Source: Zychaea mexicana (Eukaryota > Mucoromycota > Mucoromycetes > Mucorales > Lichtheimiaceae). From it: 64,000 nucleotides of DNA. Both the position numbers and the translations under genes were made by a program. The notes below the pieces were generated by a model. That model ran no database searches. It saw nothing but the letters and a program-made list of their open reading frames with translations, and was not told the origin of the DNA. Positions 10,299-20,347 of the stretch are shown in pieces. The stretch is from assembly GCF_025766255.1 (NCBI RefSeq), contig NW_026516674.1, positions 1 to 64,000 on the forward strand, written 5' to 3'. Positions within the stretch are counted from its first letter, which is position 1; every line of letters begins with the position of its first letter.

Positions 10299-11390
10299 TT
10301 ATTTTAGTTTTACTACTATAGGTGTACCCGCTATCTGATAATCATTTACCATTTTCCATATATTTTTTAATATACAACATACTCTTAATTGTAAATTATA
10401 ATATTTTATATCAGATATTTGAATTGCTGCTCTATTATTATTAAAACGATCAAATTTAGATGCTAAAACTGAAAAATGATTTTCTATTCCTGATCTAAAT
10501 GACCCAAATTTTTTATTATAATCTAATTCTGTTACACTTCTGTTTATATTTTGCTCTTTTCGTATAGGATACATAAAATTTCTATTATTAAATGTATTAC
10601 TACTATTATAATTATCAGCATGATCAATAAATTTTTCAACAAATAAATCATATCCTCCATCAAAACCAATACAATCTGCTTCTGATATCTTATTTTTATA
10701 GAGCTTCATATTCAAAAACATTGTACCATCATTTCCTATAGCACATTTTTCACTATCTGATACATATATGATCATATTATTCATATCTGACATAATTTAT
10801 GTTCTAATTCCTTTTCCTTTTAATTTATATGAATATAATGTTTTGGATAATTCAGATGGATTATAATATTTAATTTTTGAATCATGTCCATCAAGAAATA
10901 ATGTAACATTTTTAAATCCTTGTGGATTATTAACTTTTGCTGCTAAAATACGAATTTTGATATTTGAAAATAGTTCATCTAAATCTTTTTTTACAACTTT
11001 ATTAATATTATTATAATTAGTAATCCAAAAACGTTTATATATATCATAAAAAGTAGAATATGGTATAAATTCATGCATATCATTTCCAGATTTACCTAAT
11101 ACAATATGGTATAATAAAATTAAACCCTTTTCAATTTCTTTATAAGGACCAGGATATTCTCTATTTCCATATAAAACATTTAAAAAGTAAAATACAGGAA
11201 TGTAACCCAACTGTTTTAAAAGAATATCTTTTATAATATCAATTTTATTATTTTTAGTTTTTTTAATTTCTGTTCTGTGATTAAATTTATTTTGTATATA
11301 TGGCCATTCTGTATTTAAAAACATCCATTTGTTTTCTACCAACTTATAAACTTCTAATTGTAATTGTTCTTGAAAATTAGTAGTATTCAT
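10299..11390 (-). pseudogene. DDE transposase, copy D (chromodomain lost)
   Basis: The ATG at 11390 opens MNTTNFQEQ..., with NKWMFLNTEWP, EYPGPYKEIEKG and the first acidic site LFLDGHDS. A TAA at 10797-10799 replaces the glutamine codon of RTQ in other copies. The frame then continues with GFDGGY, YPIRKEQ and GIENHFSV, and ends prematurely after the LRVCCILKNIW region, so the C-terminal ~190 residues including the chromodomain are absent. The promoter-like box expected just upstream is found 3.1 kb away at 14512, consistent with the Crypton having landed between promoter and start codon. Confidence 0.8.
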
Positions 11391-11479
11391 TGTTTTGTTC
11401 GATCTTTTAACTCTAGTAGAGCAATCCGGGAAATCTAATAACCTTAATGTCAAATTTTGATAATAATAATTATACAACC

Positions 11480-14460
11480 TCAATGTCCCGACATGTCACA
11501 GCAGGTCACCTGCAAAATTTGGGACCCACAAGAAATAACACTTGTTTTCTGCCATCTATATGAGAAATAACTGGTGTTATTGCCATGTGGGTCACAAAAT
11601 AATAATATTACTCTCTGTCCTTTTGTTTCTGACACCGTTGCTATGCTACTACCTGTCATTGTCATGTGTTCCATTTTCAAATTCATCTATATTATACTTG
11701 CGATTTCGCCATTACAACAGTAAATCTAAAACATATGACGGAAAGATATTTTACAATAAGCGACACTTCTTATCTTCTTCAAACAAAATATGTTTCATTT
11801 ATTTCAAGTAAATAGTTTAAGTGGGTCTGCTGAACAAGTAGCAAAGGGAGAAAAGAGCTATGTAAATACCTAAATATTTTGGAAAATCGTTGTCGCCTGT
11901 TTGTTAAGCTCGTTTAAGCTAAGTCCAAGAGCATTGCGCCTTTCTTCGCCCATTGCTGCTGCTGTCGTTTCCAAAATCCCTTTGGCAGAGGCAAATCGCT
12001 CGACCTCCTTAATGATCTTGATTCTGCGACTGAAGAACTTGCGATCGCCGTTTCTCCATTTTGCACCCCAACGTTGTTCCAGTGTTTTCACTGCATAGCC
12101 TCCAGCAAGCCCAACCGACCACTCTGCCCAAAGGTCAGTGACAGTCTTGATTCCCCGGCTCATCATGTAAAACGGTGGCTCACTCGTTGCATCAAGACCC
12201 AATGATTCAGAAGGTGCTGAACTCGGGATGGATGTAACTGTTGCTGTTGTTGGCTGCTGCTCTGGATGGTGCTGCTGTGTTGGCATTGGTGCTGCTGCTG
12301 CTGATGATGATGATGGCCAATTGATGCTTAGGTTTACCGTCGCACGGCCGGATACGAGGTCAGAAAGGTTCTTCGTCATATTTTCCATCTGCATTTGCAT
12401 TGCATCTAACCGCGAAACCATTTCATTGTTCATCGTGCTCATGCGTTGCTCAAGGTGAGGTACGGCACGTTGCAAGAGCAGATCTTGAGGGGTGGCATCT
12501 TCTTGGATGGATCGTTGAAGATCTCTAATAGTCAAAATAGTAACAACAATAAGTACCATATTGATGATCATCTTGTGCATTTTTTTAAAATCAATACTTA
12601 CTCTTTGAACTGGATGTATAGCGGCTCTCTGAATATATGATTGAGAAAAATTGGATGATGCGGATACTTTTCTTGCATAAGCACAGCGTCTTGAAGAAAC
12701 GTAACGCGCAGAACACCTAAGAGACGCAGAAACCCGGCAGCAGCCACTTGATCAGGTCGAATTGTTTCCAGCCAGTATTCGACACGAGGAAAAATCTTTT
12801 TGCATAATTCTTGAGGAGGGTTAACGGCAGCACGAGGCAGAAAGAAGTGACCCTGTTGAGCAGGAAAGCCGGCCAAGACGCGCATGACTTCACGAGGAAG
12901 ACTTGTCAAGTAAGCACCATTCATCGTAGTGTTGTTCCATCTGCCTAATCTTCTTATCTGCGCCTCGTCGGCACCATCCAAATCTGCCATCTTGCATGAG
13001 GATCCACGGGCGGCATGTGTCTTCTTAGAGGAGACAATGTTACATTTGGCAAACGCCTCGTCGATCGCTCGAAGTTGCTGCTGATATGAGATTTCGGTGG
13101 TGTTGGTGGCGGAAGGAGAGGTGCTCTTGAGCAAGCGGATATCATACCAATCTTGGTTATGAGTGAAGATGGGGAATGGTTCGTTTTCGACATGCCAACG
13201 CCAGAAAAAATAAAAGAAAGAGCCATGAAGGGGCATATCTCGACGCGAGTGTTCCGGATGCAGGCGACAAGTTCCAGACGACCGTGCTTGTTTGTCTTTC
13301 CTTGCTTGATAATCATCATGAGGGAATGGCATTCGGACGGGCCTTCATGCTCCAATTCGACACTGTGCATATCGGGTAAGGTAGCCTTCCGTGCCGACTC
13401 GCTTCGCAACAAACAATAGTGAGAAAGCAAAAATGCGAGAGCATTGCGCAAGTGAGACCCTTCGTTCTTGGCCATGTAGTAATCGACAACGTCGGCAATC
13501 TGATCGGTGGTCGTATATCCATCGATCAATGTTCCAAGTGCACATTCGTCGTAATTTTCACGTCGTTGGCTTTCTTCGCGGATTTGGACGAGGTCGATAA
13601 GTTCCTTGACAGCGCTACGTGGATGAGGATGACTATTGGCAAACGAACGAACTTGTTGCTGATATAAATCGACGATGGCGGCAACGTAGCTCATGAAAGT
13701 GGAAGCTTTGATTTTCTTGAGCTGGGTCGATCCTTTGCCCTTGCGACGAGCATCACGGTTCATGACCTGTTAATTGAGATTGTATAAGCTAAGAAGCAGT
13801 ACAGCAAAACTATGATTTTGAAGTCGCACATTTGATAATTATTGTACATACCTCTTCTTTGAGAAACAAATGGAGCTTGTCGCCATAAACAATATAACGA
13901 GTTTCTGCAGGCAAATGTGGCATCATTCTATCGCACCATTGACGGTATTCCGTTTGCTTGTTGACATAGGTTTTCTTCGTGTTGGCTGGGCGTGCTTCGA
14001 GTGCTTCACGGTGCGTTTCATTCATAGATTCACGCATAGCCATTTGCGAGGCCTGATACGTAGAGGAGCTGGCAGTGGTGTTGAGAGACATAATTGACAA
14101 AGATGTATTAGAAAAAAGTGTAGAGCTTGAAAAGTTGGAAATGTATTGCAACTAAATAAAGGCTACATTTTTGAGAATAGTAAATGGTCTTTTATTTATA
14201 TCATTTGTGATAGCAAAGAAAACACTGATGCTCATCTAATTGAGAATGAGTCAATGTACGTGTTATTGCATTGTTACTGCTACGCTCGTTGAGTCTAAGG
14301 ATGTGTGTCATGTCAAAGGCATATGCAAGATGTGTCATAAATGATTCATAGCGGTGACCTAGCGGGTACTCAAATTTTTTCTACAATGCGATTATTGTGT
14401 GTAAGGTCACAATTTGGCTGGTGACTCAGTTTTGTGACCCAAGCCAATCCCCGAAGATAA
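11480..14460 (-). mobile_element. Crypton (tyrosine-recombinase transposon)
   Basis: A GC-richer, intron-bearing segment inside the AT-rich block, carrying one recombinase gene on the minus strand. Both edges carry GTGACC/GGGTCAC-type short motifs, and the left edge has an imperfect inverted pair around 11515-11600 (GACCCACA...TGTGGGTC). Exact ends and target duplication are not clear. The insertion separates transposase copy D from its likely promoter box. Confidence 0.6.
11870..14091 (-). pseudogene. Crypton tyrosine recombinase with GCR1_C domain
   Basis: Three exons: the start at 14091, a GT-AG intron ending just before 13766, a long middle exon, and an intron at about 12530-12599. The middle exon has the recombinase fold: the first arginine in LLRSESARK, a lysine in QGKTNKHGR, HxxR in THAARGSS, and the tyrosine in GRWNNTTMNGAYL. 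The last exon carries a GCR1_C DNA-binding domain (MSRGIKTVTDLWAEW, KWRNGDRKFFSRRIKII). Cryptons excise and insert by site-specific recombination through the active tyrosine. One base is missing from a T-run near 13205, between ALSF and the FFWRWHVENE block. Everything else is clean, so the copy is very young or the gap is a sequencing error. Confidence 0.85.
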
Positions 14461-14511
14461 CTCCTTATTATATATATATTTTGAGCACTACTCAATATAA
14501 TAAATAAAAAT

Positions 14512-14519
14512 TCAATTTT
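14512..14519 (-). promoter_or_regulatory. Displaced AAAATTGA box of transposase D
   Basis: The same box in minus-strand sense followed by ATTTTTATTTATTATATTG, at the distal side of the Crypton. It has no adjacent ORF of its own. Placing it upstream of the D start codon needs only removal of the Crypton. Confidence 0.4.
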
Positions 14520-14646
14520 TAAAAAAAAGTAAAATTAATAAAAAATATTATTTCAGCTAAAAAGGATTACTTCGACTATAAGAAATATATAAAAAATATA
14601 TAATATTATAAAACAAAATAGTTATAAAGGCTTACTAGTTAGACCC

Positions 14647-14718
14647 CTAGGTAATGACAAGAATCGAATGGATCTTGCAAGATTTGAGAACTTTTCAAGG
14701 TAATTAGTTGTATAATTG
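14647..14718. repeat. Left inverted-repeat arm, innermost 72 bp
   Basis: 72 bp that match the reverse complement of 17791-17862 with a single A/G difference. Joined to 2530 they recreate the uninterrupted right-arm sequence across CTAGG, which shows that 2531-14646 was inserted into the arm. Confidence 0.92.
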
Positions 14719-14870
14719 CTAGGGGTCGCAATCTGACCCACGGGTCAAAACCGACCCACGGGTTGAGGACAGGTCAATGGGTTGGGTTGATGCTTTTCTG
14801 ACCCGCAGGTCGACCCGTCCAACCCTTGACCCGACCCGTTGACCCGTCGTGACCCGTGTATACACATAAT
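14719..14870. repeat. GGGTCA/ACCCG-rich fold-back repeat, copy 1
   Basis: Starts CTAGGGGTCGCAAT and consists of interleaved GACCCG and CGGGTC runs able to fold on themselves. Homologous to 16371-16510 in direct orientation and to 17145-17275 and 17400-17525 in inverted orientation. Confidence 0.8.
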
Positions 14871-15063
14871 ATGTATGAAGTACTTATATTTAAGTAGTCA
14901 ATCTTCTTGTTGGGAAACATTATTAGTTGTCAATATGTCTGCTATAGAACTATAGCATAAAACGTACTTAATTCTTTTTATTGTGGGATTATACTTTATA
15001 TTCAATAGTATGGGATAAGTAAGCTATAAGCAATATATATGATAGGAGTAAAGAAGTAGCAAT

Positions 15064-16087
15064 CGGGATCCGCATGGTTTGGTTCGGTTCGGTTCTTAAA
15101 GGGAACCGAACCGAACCATCCAAAACAAGAACCGAACCGACTAGAACCGATGAGAACCGTAGAAACGAAGAATCGAACTGAAGAACCGAACCCGTCATGT
15201 ATATAAAAAAGGCAAAATCCAGTATCTTTGAATGAAAGCTGATGTATGTGTGTTCAAATATCGCGGTATGCTTGAATACTGCAGTAAAAAAGAATAGTTT
15301 ATTATTATACATTGAACAGCGATTTCAAAATGAATAAGAGAAACAGAATGTAAACATTTAATATACAATGTGGGTCATTGCATGGTTAAAAGAATAAAGC
15401 ACATTTTTACAAAAAAAAGTGGAGCTTATAGTACTAGAGCGACGTAGTATTACTAGTATAATACGTTATTGTAACATTGGAGGAACCAAACCATAACCGG
15501 CAGTACACACAGCTACTGTGTCTCTACGCGTGTATAGTGTCTCATAAAAGGCAAAGTGTCAATGGGTAAGATAATTCTGTTATGGGCCCCAGGATGCGCA
15601 ATCTCAGACAGAATGCACAAACTTGATAAAACTGATCGAGAAGCCAAGATAAATCTAGTAAAGTAGTACGTCATGGAGAAAATGCATTGTGGGTAGCACA
15701 GTAGAGGAACAAGTAATGATGCGCGTTATGGGCAGAGAAAGCAAGCTGCCGTCAAAAGAAGTGTTTCTTTTTTGTTCTTCTCTTCTTTACTATTTTTCCC
15801 TCCCTTCTGCTTTTGCAGGTTTTGTTAAGTTTTTGAATAAAGTATGGCTTGCAAATACACTACTTCTTGGTCTTTAATAAGGAGTAACATTGTTCGTAAC
15901 TTCCATTATATCCTACTTTATACTAATTACCAAAATCGCCAAATGCAATCTTCTGCCTCTCGGTTCTTCGGTTCTACGCATACAAAACCGGTTCGGTTCC
16001 GGTTCGGTTCTTGGTAGGAACCGAACCATATTTTCTCGGTTTCGGTTTGGTTCGGTTCCGGTTCTACGGTTCTGATATGGATCCCTA
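15064..16087. mobile_element. GGTTCGG-rich element interrupting the first direct repeat
   Basis: Ends in GGATCC on both sides and has arms made of GGTTCGGTTC / GAACCGAACC arrays (15075-15190 and 15955-16075) that are inverted relative to one another. Flanked by AAGTAGCAAT on both sides, compatible with a ~10-bp target duplication, although the flank is itself repetitive. The interior has no ORF I recognise. Probably a non-autonomous fold-back transposon. Confidence 0.55.
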
Positions 16088-16370
16088 AGTAGCAATAGTG
16101 CAATAAGAATATACAATAGAGGGTGGCAGTAAGAGACGCGATTTAACAAAAGACAGAAAAGGAATTGAGAAAAGAAAATCGAAGGAAGAAGAAAGAAGTG
16201 AAAAGAAAAATGAAAAGAGAAAAGGATAAGGGGCATATAGGGAAGTCGATTTTCAACCACACTTTAAATATTATGCTTTCTTTAAAGCATGTGAGCCCAA
16301 GCGATTTCTTTTGTGATGGCACAGAACCCTTTACCTTTAAGAATAATCACTCAAAACGTAGATGTTGCTA

Positions 16371-17028
16371 GTAGAGGTCGCAATCTGACCCGCGGGTCAA
16401 AACCGACCCGCGGGTTGAGGACGGGTCAACGGGTCGGGTTGATGCTTTTCTGACCCGCGGGTCAACCCGTCTAACCCTTGACCCGACCCGTTGACTCGTT
16501 GTGACCCGTGTATACATATGATATCTATGAGGTACTTGTAATCAAGTAGTCAATCTTCTTGTTGGAAAGGATCATTATATTAGAGATGTAGTTGTCAATA
16601 TGTCTGCTATAGAACTGTAACATAAAACGTACTTATATTCTTTTTCATTGTGGGATCATATTTTATATTCAAAAGTGTAAGATAAGTAAGCTATAAGCAA
16701 TATATGTAATAGGAGTAAAGAAGTAGCAAAGTAAAGAAGTAGCAAAGTAAAGAAGTAGCAATAGTACAATGAGAATAGACAATAGAGAGTGGCAGTGAGA
16801 GACGAGATTTGACAAAAGACGTAGAAGAAATTAAGAAAAGAGAAATGAAGAAGAAGGAAGAAATGAAAAGAAAAGGGAAAAGGATTAGGGGCATTTAAAG
16901 GAAGTCGATTTTTAACCACACTTTAACCATTATGCTTTCTTTAATGCATGTGAGCGCAAACGATTTCTTTTGTTATGGCACAAACCCTTTACCTTTAAGA
17001 ATAATCACACAAAACGTAGATATTGCTA
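16371..17028. repeat. Second copy of a ~650-bp direct repeat
   Basis: Begins with GGGTCA repeat copy 2 (16371-16510). It then repeats the sequence of 14870-15063 plus 16088-16370 (landmarks GTCAATATGTCTGCTATAGA, AAGTAGCAAT, ATTATGCTTTCTTTAA). The first copy is interrupted by the GGTTCGG element. A short AAAGTAAAGAAGTAGC tandem expansion occurs at 16715-16760. No coding content. Confidence 0.75.
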
Positions 17029-17525
17029 GCACTGCTAGGAATTTGCGTGCCATCATCTTAGAGAGCTGTGTATACATGTAGTTTTGCACTTCCAGTGCTC
17101 AAGCTCAGGTTGATTGACACCTCCTTTGTCACCAAATCAAAATCAGTAGTGACCCGTCAACCCGAGTTTTGACCCGTCGGGTTGAACGGGTCGGGTCGGG
17201 TCAGTGTTTTCTTGACCCGTGGGTCAACGGGTCAGACCCTTGACCCGACCCGACCCGTCCAATTGCGACCCCTAGTTGCTAGCACTGCTAGGAATTTGTG
17301 TGCCATCATCTTAGAGAGCTATATATATATGGAGTTTTGCACTTCCAGCGCTCAAGTTCAGGCTGATTGACACTTCCTTCATCACTACATTGAAATCAGT
17401 CTTGACCCGTCAACCCGAGTTTTGACCCGTCGGGTTGAACGGGTCAGGTTGGGTCAGTGTTTTCTTGACCCACGGGTCAACGGGTCAGACCCTTGACCCG
17501 ACCCGACCTGTCCAATTGCGACCCC
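17029..17525. repeat. ~245-bp tandem duplication containing inverted GGGTCA repeats
   Basis: 17029-17277 and 17276-17520 are two diverged copies of one unit (TTGCTAGCACTGCTAGGAAT ... GCGACCCCTA). Each ends in a GGGTCA/ACCCG array whose terminus ATTGCGACCCCTAG is the inverse of the start at 14719. From 17526 to 17790 I see only unremarkable unique DNA. Confidence 0.75.
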
Positions 17526-17790
17526 TACTTGGAGGTTACAAGAATTATGGGTTCTCAAAAACTAATGACAAGCAACGTAAAGAAGGAGATAATAGGAGAG
17601 TAGCTATATATCCATAATAAATAGATAAACTGGATACCAATAAAGAAGTGTAATTTGGTTTGCTTGATCACGGTCGCTGCAGTACTGTTGTTTACACTTG
17701 GTGAAGTTGGGTATATTGATTGATATCCTAAAAATTAGAATTAGATGATTTTTCAGTTTCATTAAGTACCATTAGGTATGGTTTCTGAGG

Positions 17791-19166
17791 CAATTATACA
17801 ACCAATTACCTTGAAAAGTTCTCAAATCTTGCAAGATCCATTCGATTCTTGTCATTACCTAGATTCAATAACAAATACCTCCTCACAAAAAAGCTCTCTT
17901 TTCATTACTTTCTTTTTTTTATATAAAACATCACCACCCTTATTGTATATAGTCTCCCCACCCCCATTTTTTTTGTAAAGTTTCTCCTCTCCCTTGTTTT
18001 ATATATTTGATTTTACCTATGTATGTTGCATCTACCATCGGTCCATGAAACTAGAGAAGAAAATGAAAAACGCTCACACTGTGTAGAGACCAAACGGACA
18101 ATTGATGAAGGCAAGGCGTGCACAATGATCACTTGGACATTTCCATGATAATAACGACAGTAGCGATCCTAGCTTAAAAAAAATAAAAATGAAAAATAGA
18201 AAACGCTCACACTGTGTAGAGACCAAACGTACAATTATTGAAGGTGAGGCATACTACGTAGTGGCCAAACAGACAATAAATTAAGGCAAGGCGTGCACAA
18301 TGATCACTTGGACATTTCTATGATAATAATGACAGTAGCGGTCTTAGCTTAAAAAAAATAAAAGAACAAAAAAAACCCTCTCATTGTGTAGAGACCAAAC
18401 GGACATTTGATGAAGGCAAGGCATGCACAATGATCACTTGTTTGTGTCTATGGGGGAACGGCTATTTGCACCACCCCTCTATTGACTTGAGATCCAAATG
18501 AGCAGACATCACACTATTGCCAATCTATCTATAATATAATAGACAATGTTAAGTCACGCACATCACGAGGGGGTGTGCAAATAGACCTGCCCCAAAAAGC
18601 CTGTTTCTAAGAAACTAACCCTTACTCTTCACCATGGAAACCAACGACACCAATACAGATTGTAAAGAATCTTTGACTTAAAAAATAGCTGTTTGGTGAC
18701 TACGAACTAACTACTTTTCTGGTTATCATAGCGCTTTTACAATATTTTGACTCTGTGGAATACCCAACACTCGAACATTTTGTAACAACTGAAGTACCTA
18801 AGCATATTTACCCAAAAGACTTTGATATTAAGCAGTATTAGAGCAGGAAGTACAAGTCGGTTGCCGCAAGTTTAGATAAAAAACCCGTTAGTATAACTCT
18901 TTTTTCTTTCTCTCAACATCACTCGATTATTATTGTTATGAGTATATTTCTTCATGTTGCTTACTGAGCATTATTTCTTTCACCATTTTAAGGTTTTGGG
19001 TAACCCCGATTGGTACTAAGCTATACTCAACTGCATCAACCATTCTGCTGTCATCAATAGTCCTACATCCGTTGAGGTTTTTGATTCACAGGTACGTCCA
19101 TATAGATCTTTGTTATTATTGTTGCTTTTTGTGTTTTTGATGCATTCCATTTTAAACCATTTGGTT
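17791..19166. repeat. Right inverted-repeat arm (uninterrupted, ~1.38 kb)
   Basis: Intact counterpart of the three left-arm segments. The inner 72 bp pair with 14647-14718, the rest with 2086-2530 and 1-864. The outer end contains the 5' part of a spliced host gene (exon end at 19091 followed by GTACGT). The homology limit at 19166 is set by the window edge on the other side, not by a visible end of the repeat. Confidence 0.93.
18066..18445. repeat. Tandem ~130-170-bp units inside the arm
   Basis: Three imperfect head-to-tail units share the landmarks GTAGAGACCAAACGGACA, GGCAAGGCGTGCACAATG and GATCACTTGGACATTTC. The mirror copies in the left arm lie at about 733-864, 2088-2264 and 2265-2340. 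Non-coding; function unknown. Confidence 0.8.
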
Positions 19167-20202
19167 ATTTTTACAAACTTTTTTTTTCAACACTATTTTT
19201 TTGTGTATATACAATTATACGTTCATAACATAGACACCAACTTCTGAATCACAAAAACTATCTACAACATCAAGTACAAGCAGCAGCAACAATTCAGGAC
19301 GTCATTTGTTATCAGTAATCGAAGCCGATAACGTTGATTCAGTTTATGAAGGTTTAATCGATAAAAAAATGTGGACGTTATCATGTACTGGTAGAAGAGT
19401 TGAAAAAGTGATGCAACAATGTGCAAATGAGAACAAGTTGGAACAGTACGTACATATTTTATTTTCATTTGTCATTAGCGATTTTCTTTTGTTGTTGATA
19501 TACAACATTTATTTATTTTATAGCATTTTTAGAGGTACACACTCCATGATAATGGACCCTTTGGATCCAATTTGGTCCACTTATTTCACTGAAGAAGAAA
19601 GAGAAGAAATCATTAATCTCAACCCACCAAAATTGCCACCCTTGTCATCCAAGATGGAAAAATATTTGCAACAGTTTGATAATTTGGTAATATAACAAAA
19701 CAAAACAAAACATACACTAAAAAAATGTTAAATGATATGAATAATTTAAATAGACCACATTGGATGACCTTTGGAACAAAGTGAACGAACAAGTATTCAA
19801 CCCAAAACAAGATCCAGAAGTTTATTGGTTGAAAACCTCAATTATAAATGCATTGGAACTATATCATTATAGTTTTTTAAAAAGAGATGTAAAATCCGAG
19901 TCAGACATGCTCCATCGTGTGTGGCAGATAATCTATTTATGCTTCGACAATAATTCAAGAATAACGATTACTAGGTACATATTGAATCTTCTTTTAATTA
20001 TTATACCATCATTGTTAACAAGATAATTATATAATCTGATTTACTTGGTACAGTGGTAAAAAAACCAGCTATGCATCAGCATTACGAAAAAAATCAACCA
20101 TCAATAGAATTCAAAAAAAAACAACTAAACAGATCGAATTGAAGCACCTAGGGCGTCCTACTATTAGTTGTCTAACCAATTATAATCTACTAGCTGTAAT
20201 AT
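19021..20202 (+). pseudogene. 5' part of a split host gene (early-diverging fungal family)
   Basis: Spliced coding sequence with exons ending 19091, then 19234-19445, 19524-19686, 19754-19974 and from 20054, all joined by GT-AG introns in matching phase. The translation includes SVIEADNVDSVYEG, DPLDPIWSTYF, FNPKQDPEVYWLKTSI, SGKKTSYASALRKK and GRPTISCLTNYNLLAV. From memory this matches an uncharacterised family expanded in Mucorales; I know of no assigned function. The frame stops right after LLAV, and the missing continuation appears at 24263. The most 5' exon lies in the right inverted-repeat arm and its start is not resolved. Confidence 0.65.
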
Positions 20203-20347
20203 AGATAATAAAATTGCTATGATCAGTATAACCATCAGTGGCCGAATTAATTATTGATTTACAATAAAAAGAATTTTTTATTTTTATTGGTAGCCTCCTA
20301 CAAGAAAAAAAAGAGCGATTGTTTAAAGCACATAACAACAAATAAAA

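Larger units (their letters stand above)
2531..14646. mobile_element. 12.1-kb AT-rich insertion flanked by CTAGG duplication
   Basis: The block separates two pieces of the left arm that are contiguous in the right arm. CTAGG occurs at both edges (2526-2530 and 14647-14651) and only once in the uninterrupted sequence, which is a 5-bp target-site duplication. The ends share only a weak inverted similarity (left GCGGCTAATTTGAACC..., right end in reverse GGGTCTAACTAG...). Inside are several transposase/small-protein units, an orphan chromodomain, palindromes and a secondary Crypton. Base composition is much richer in A+T than the host genes. I see no integrase, DNA polymerase, capsid or packaging ATPase, so it is not a recognisable Polinton. 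Confidence 0.8.

Noticed and set aside
11870..13763. Two independent genes in the Crypton
   Set aside because: The recombinase and GCR1_C ORFs join through a phase-matched GT-AG intron (about 12530-12599), the known Crypton layout.
2531..14646. Mitochondrial DNA inserted in the nucleus
   Set aside because: AT-richness and GC palindromes recall fungal mtDNA, but there are no respiratory, rRNA or tRNA genes, and chromodomain proteins are nuclear.
2531..14646. Polinton/Maverick or virophage
   Set aside because: The AAAATTGA motif and size invite the idea, but no integrase, protein-primed polymerase, major capsid or packaging ATPase is visible.
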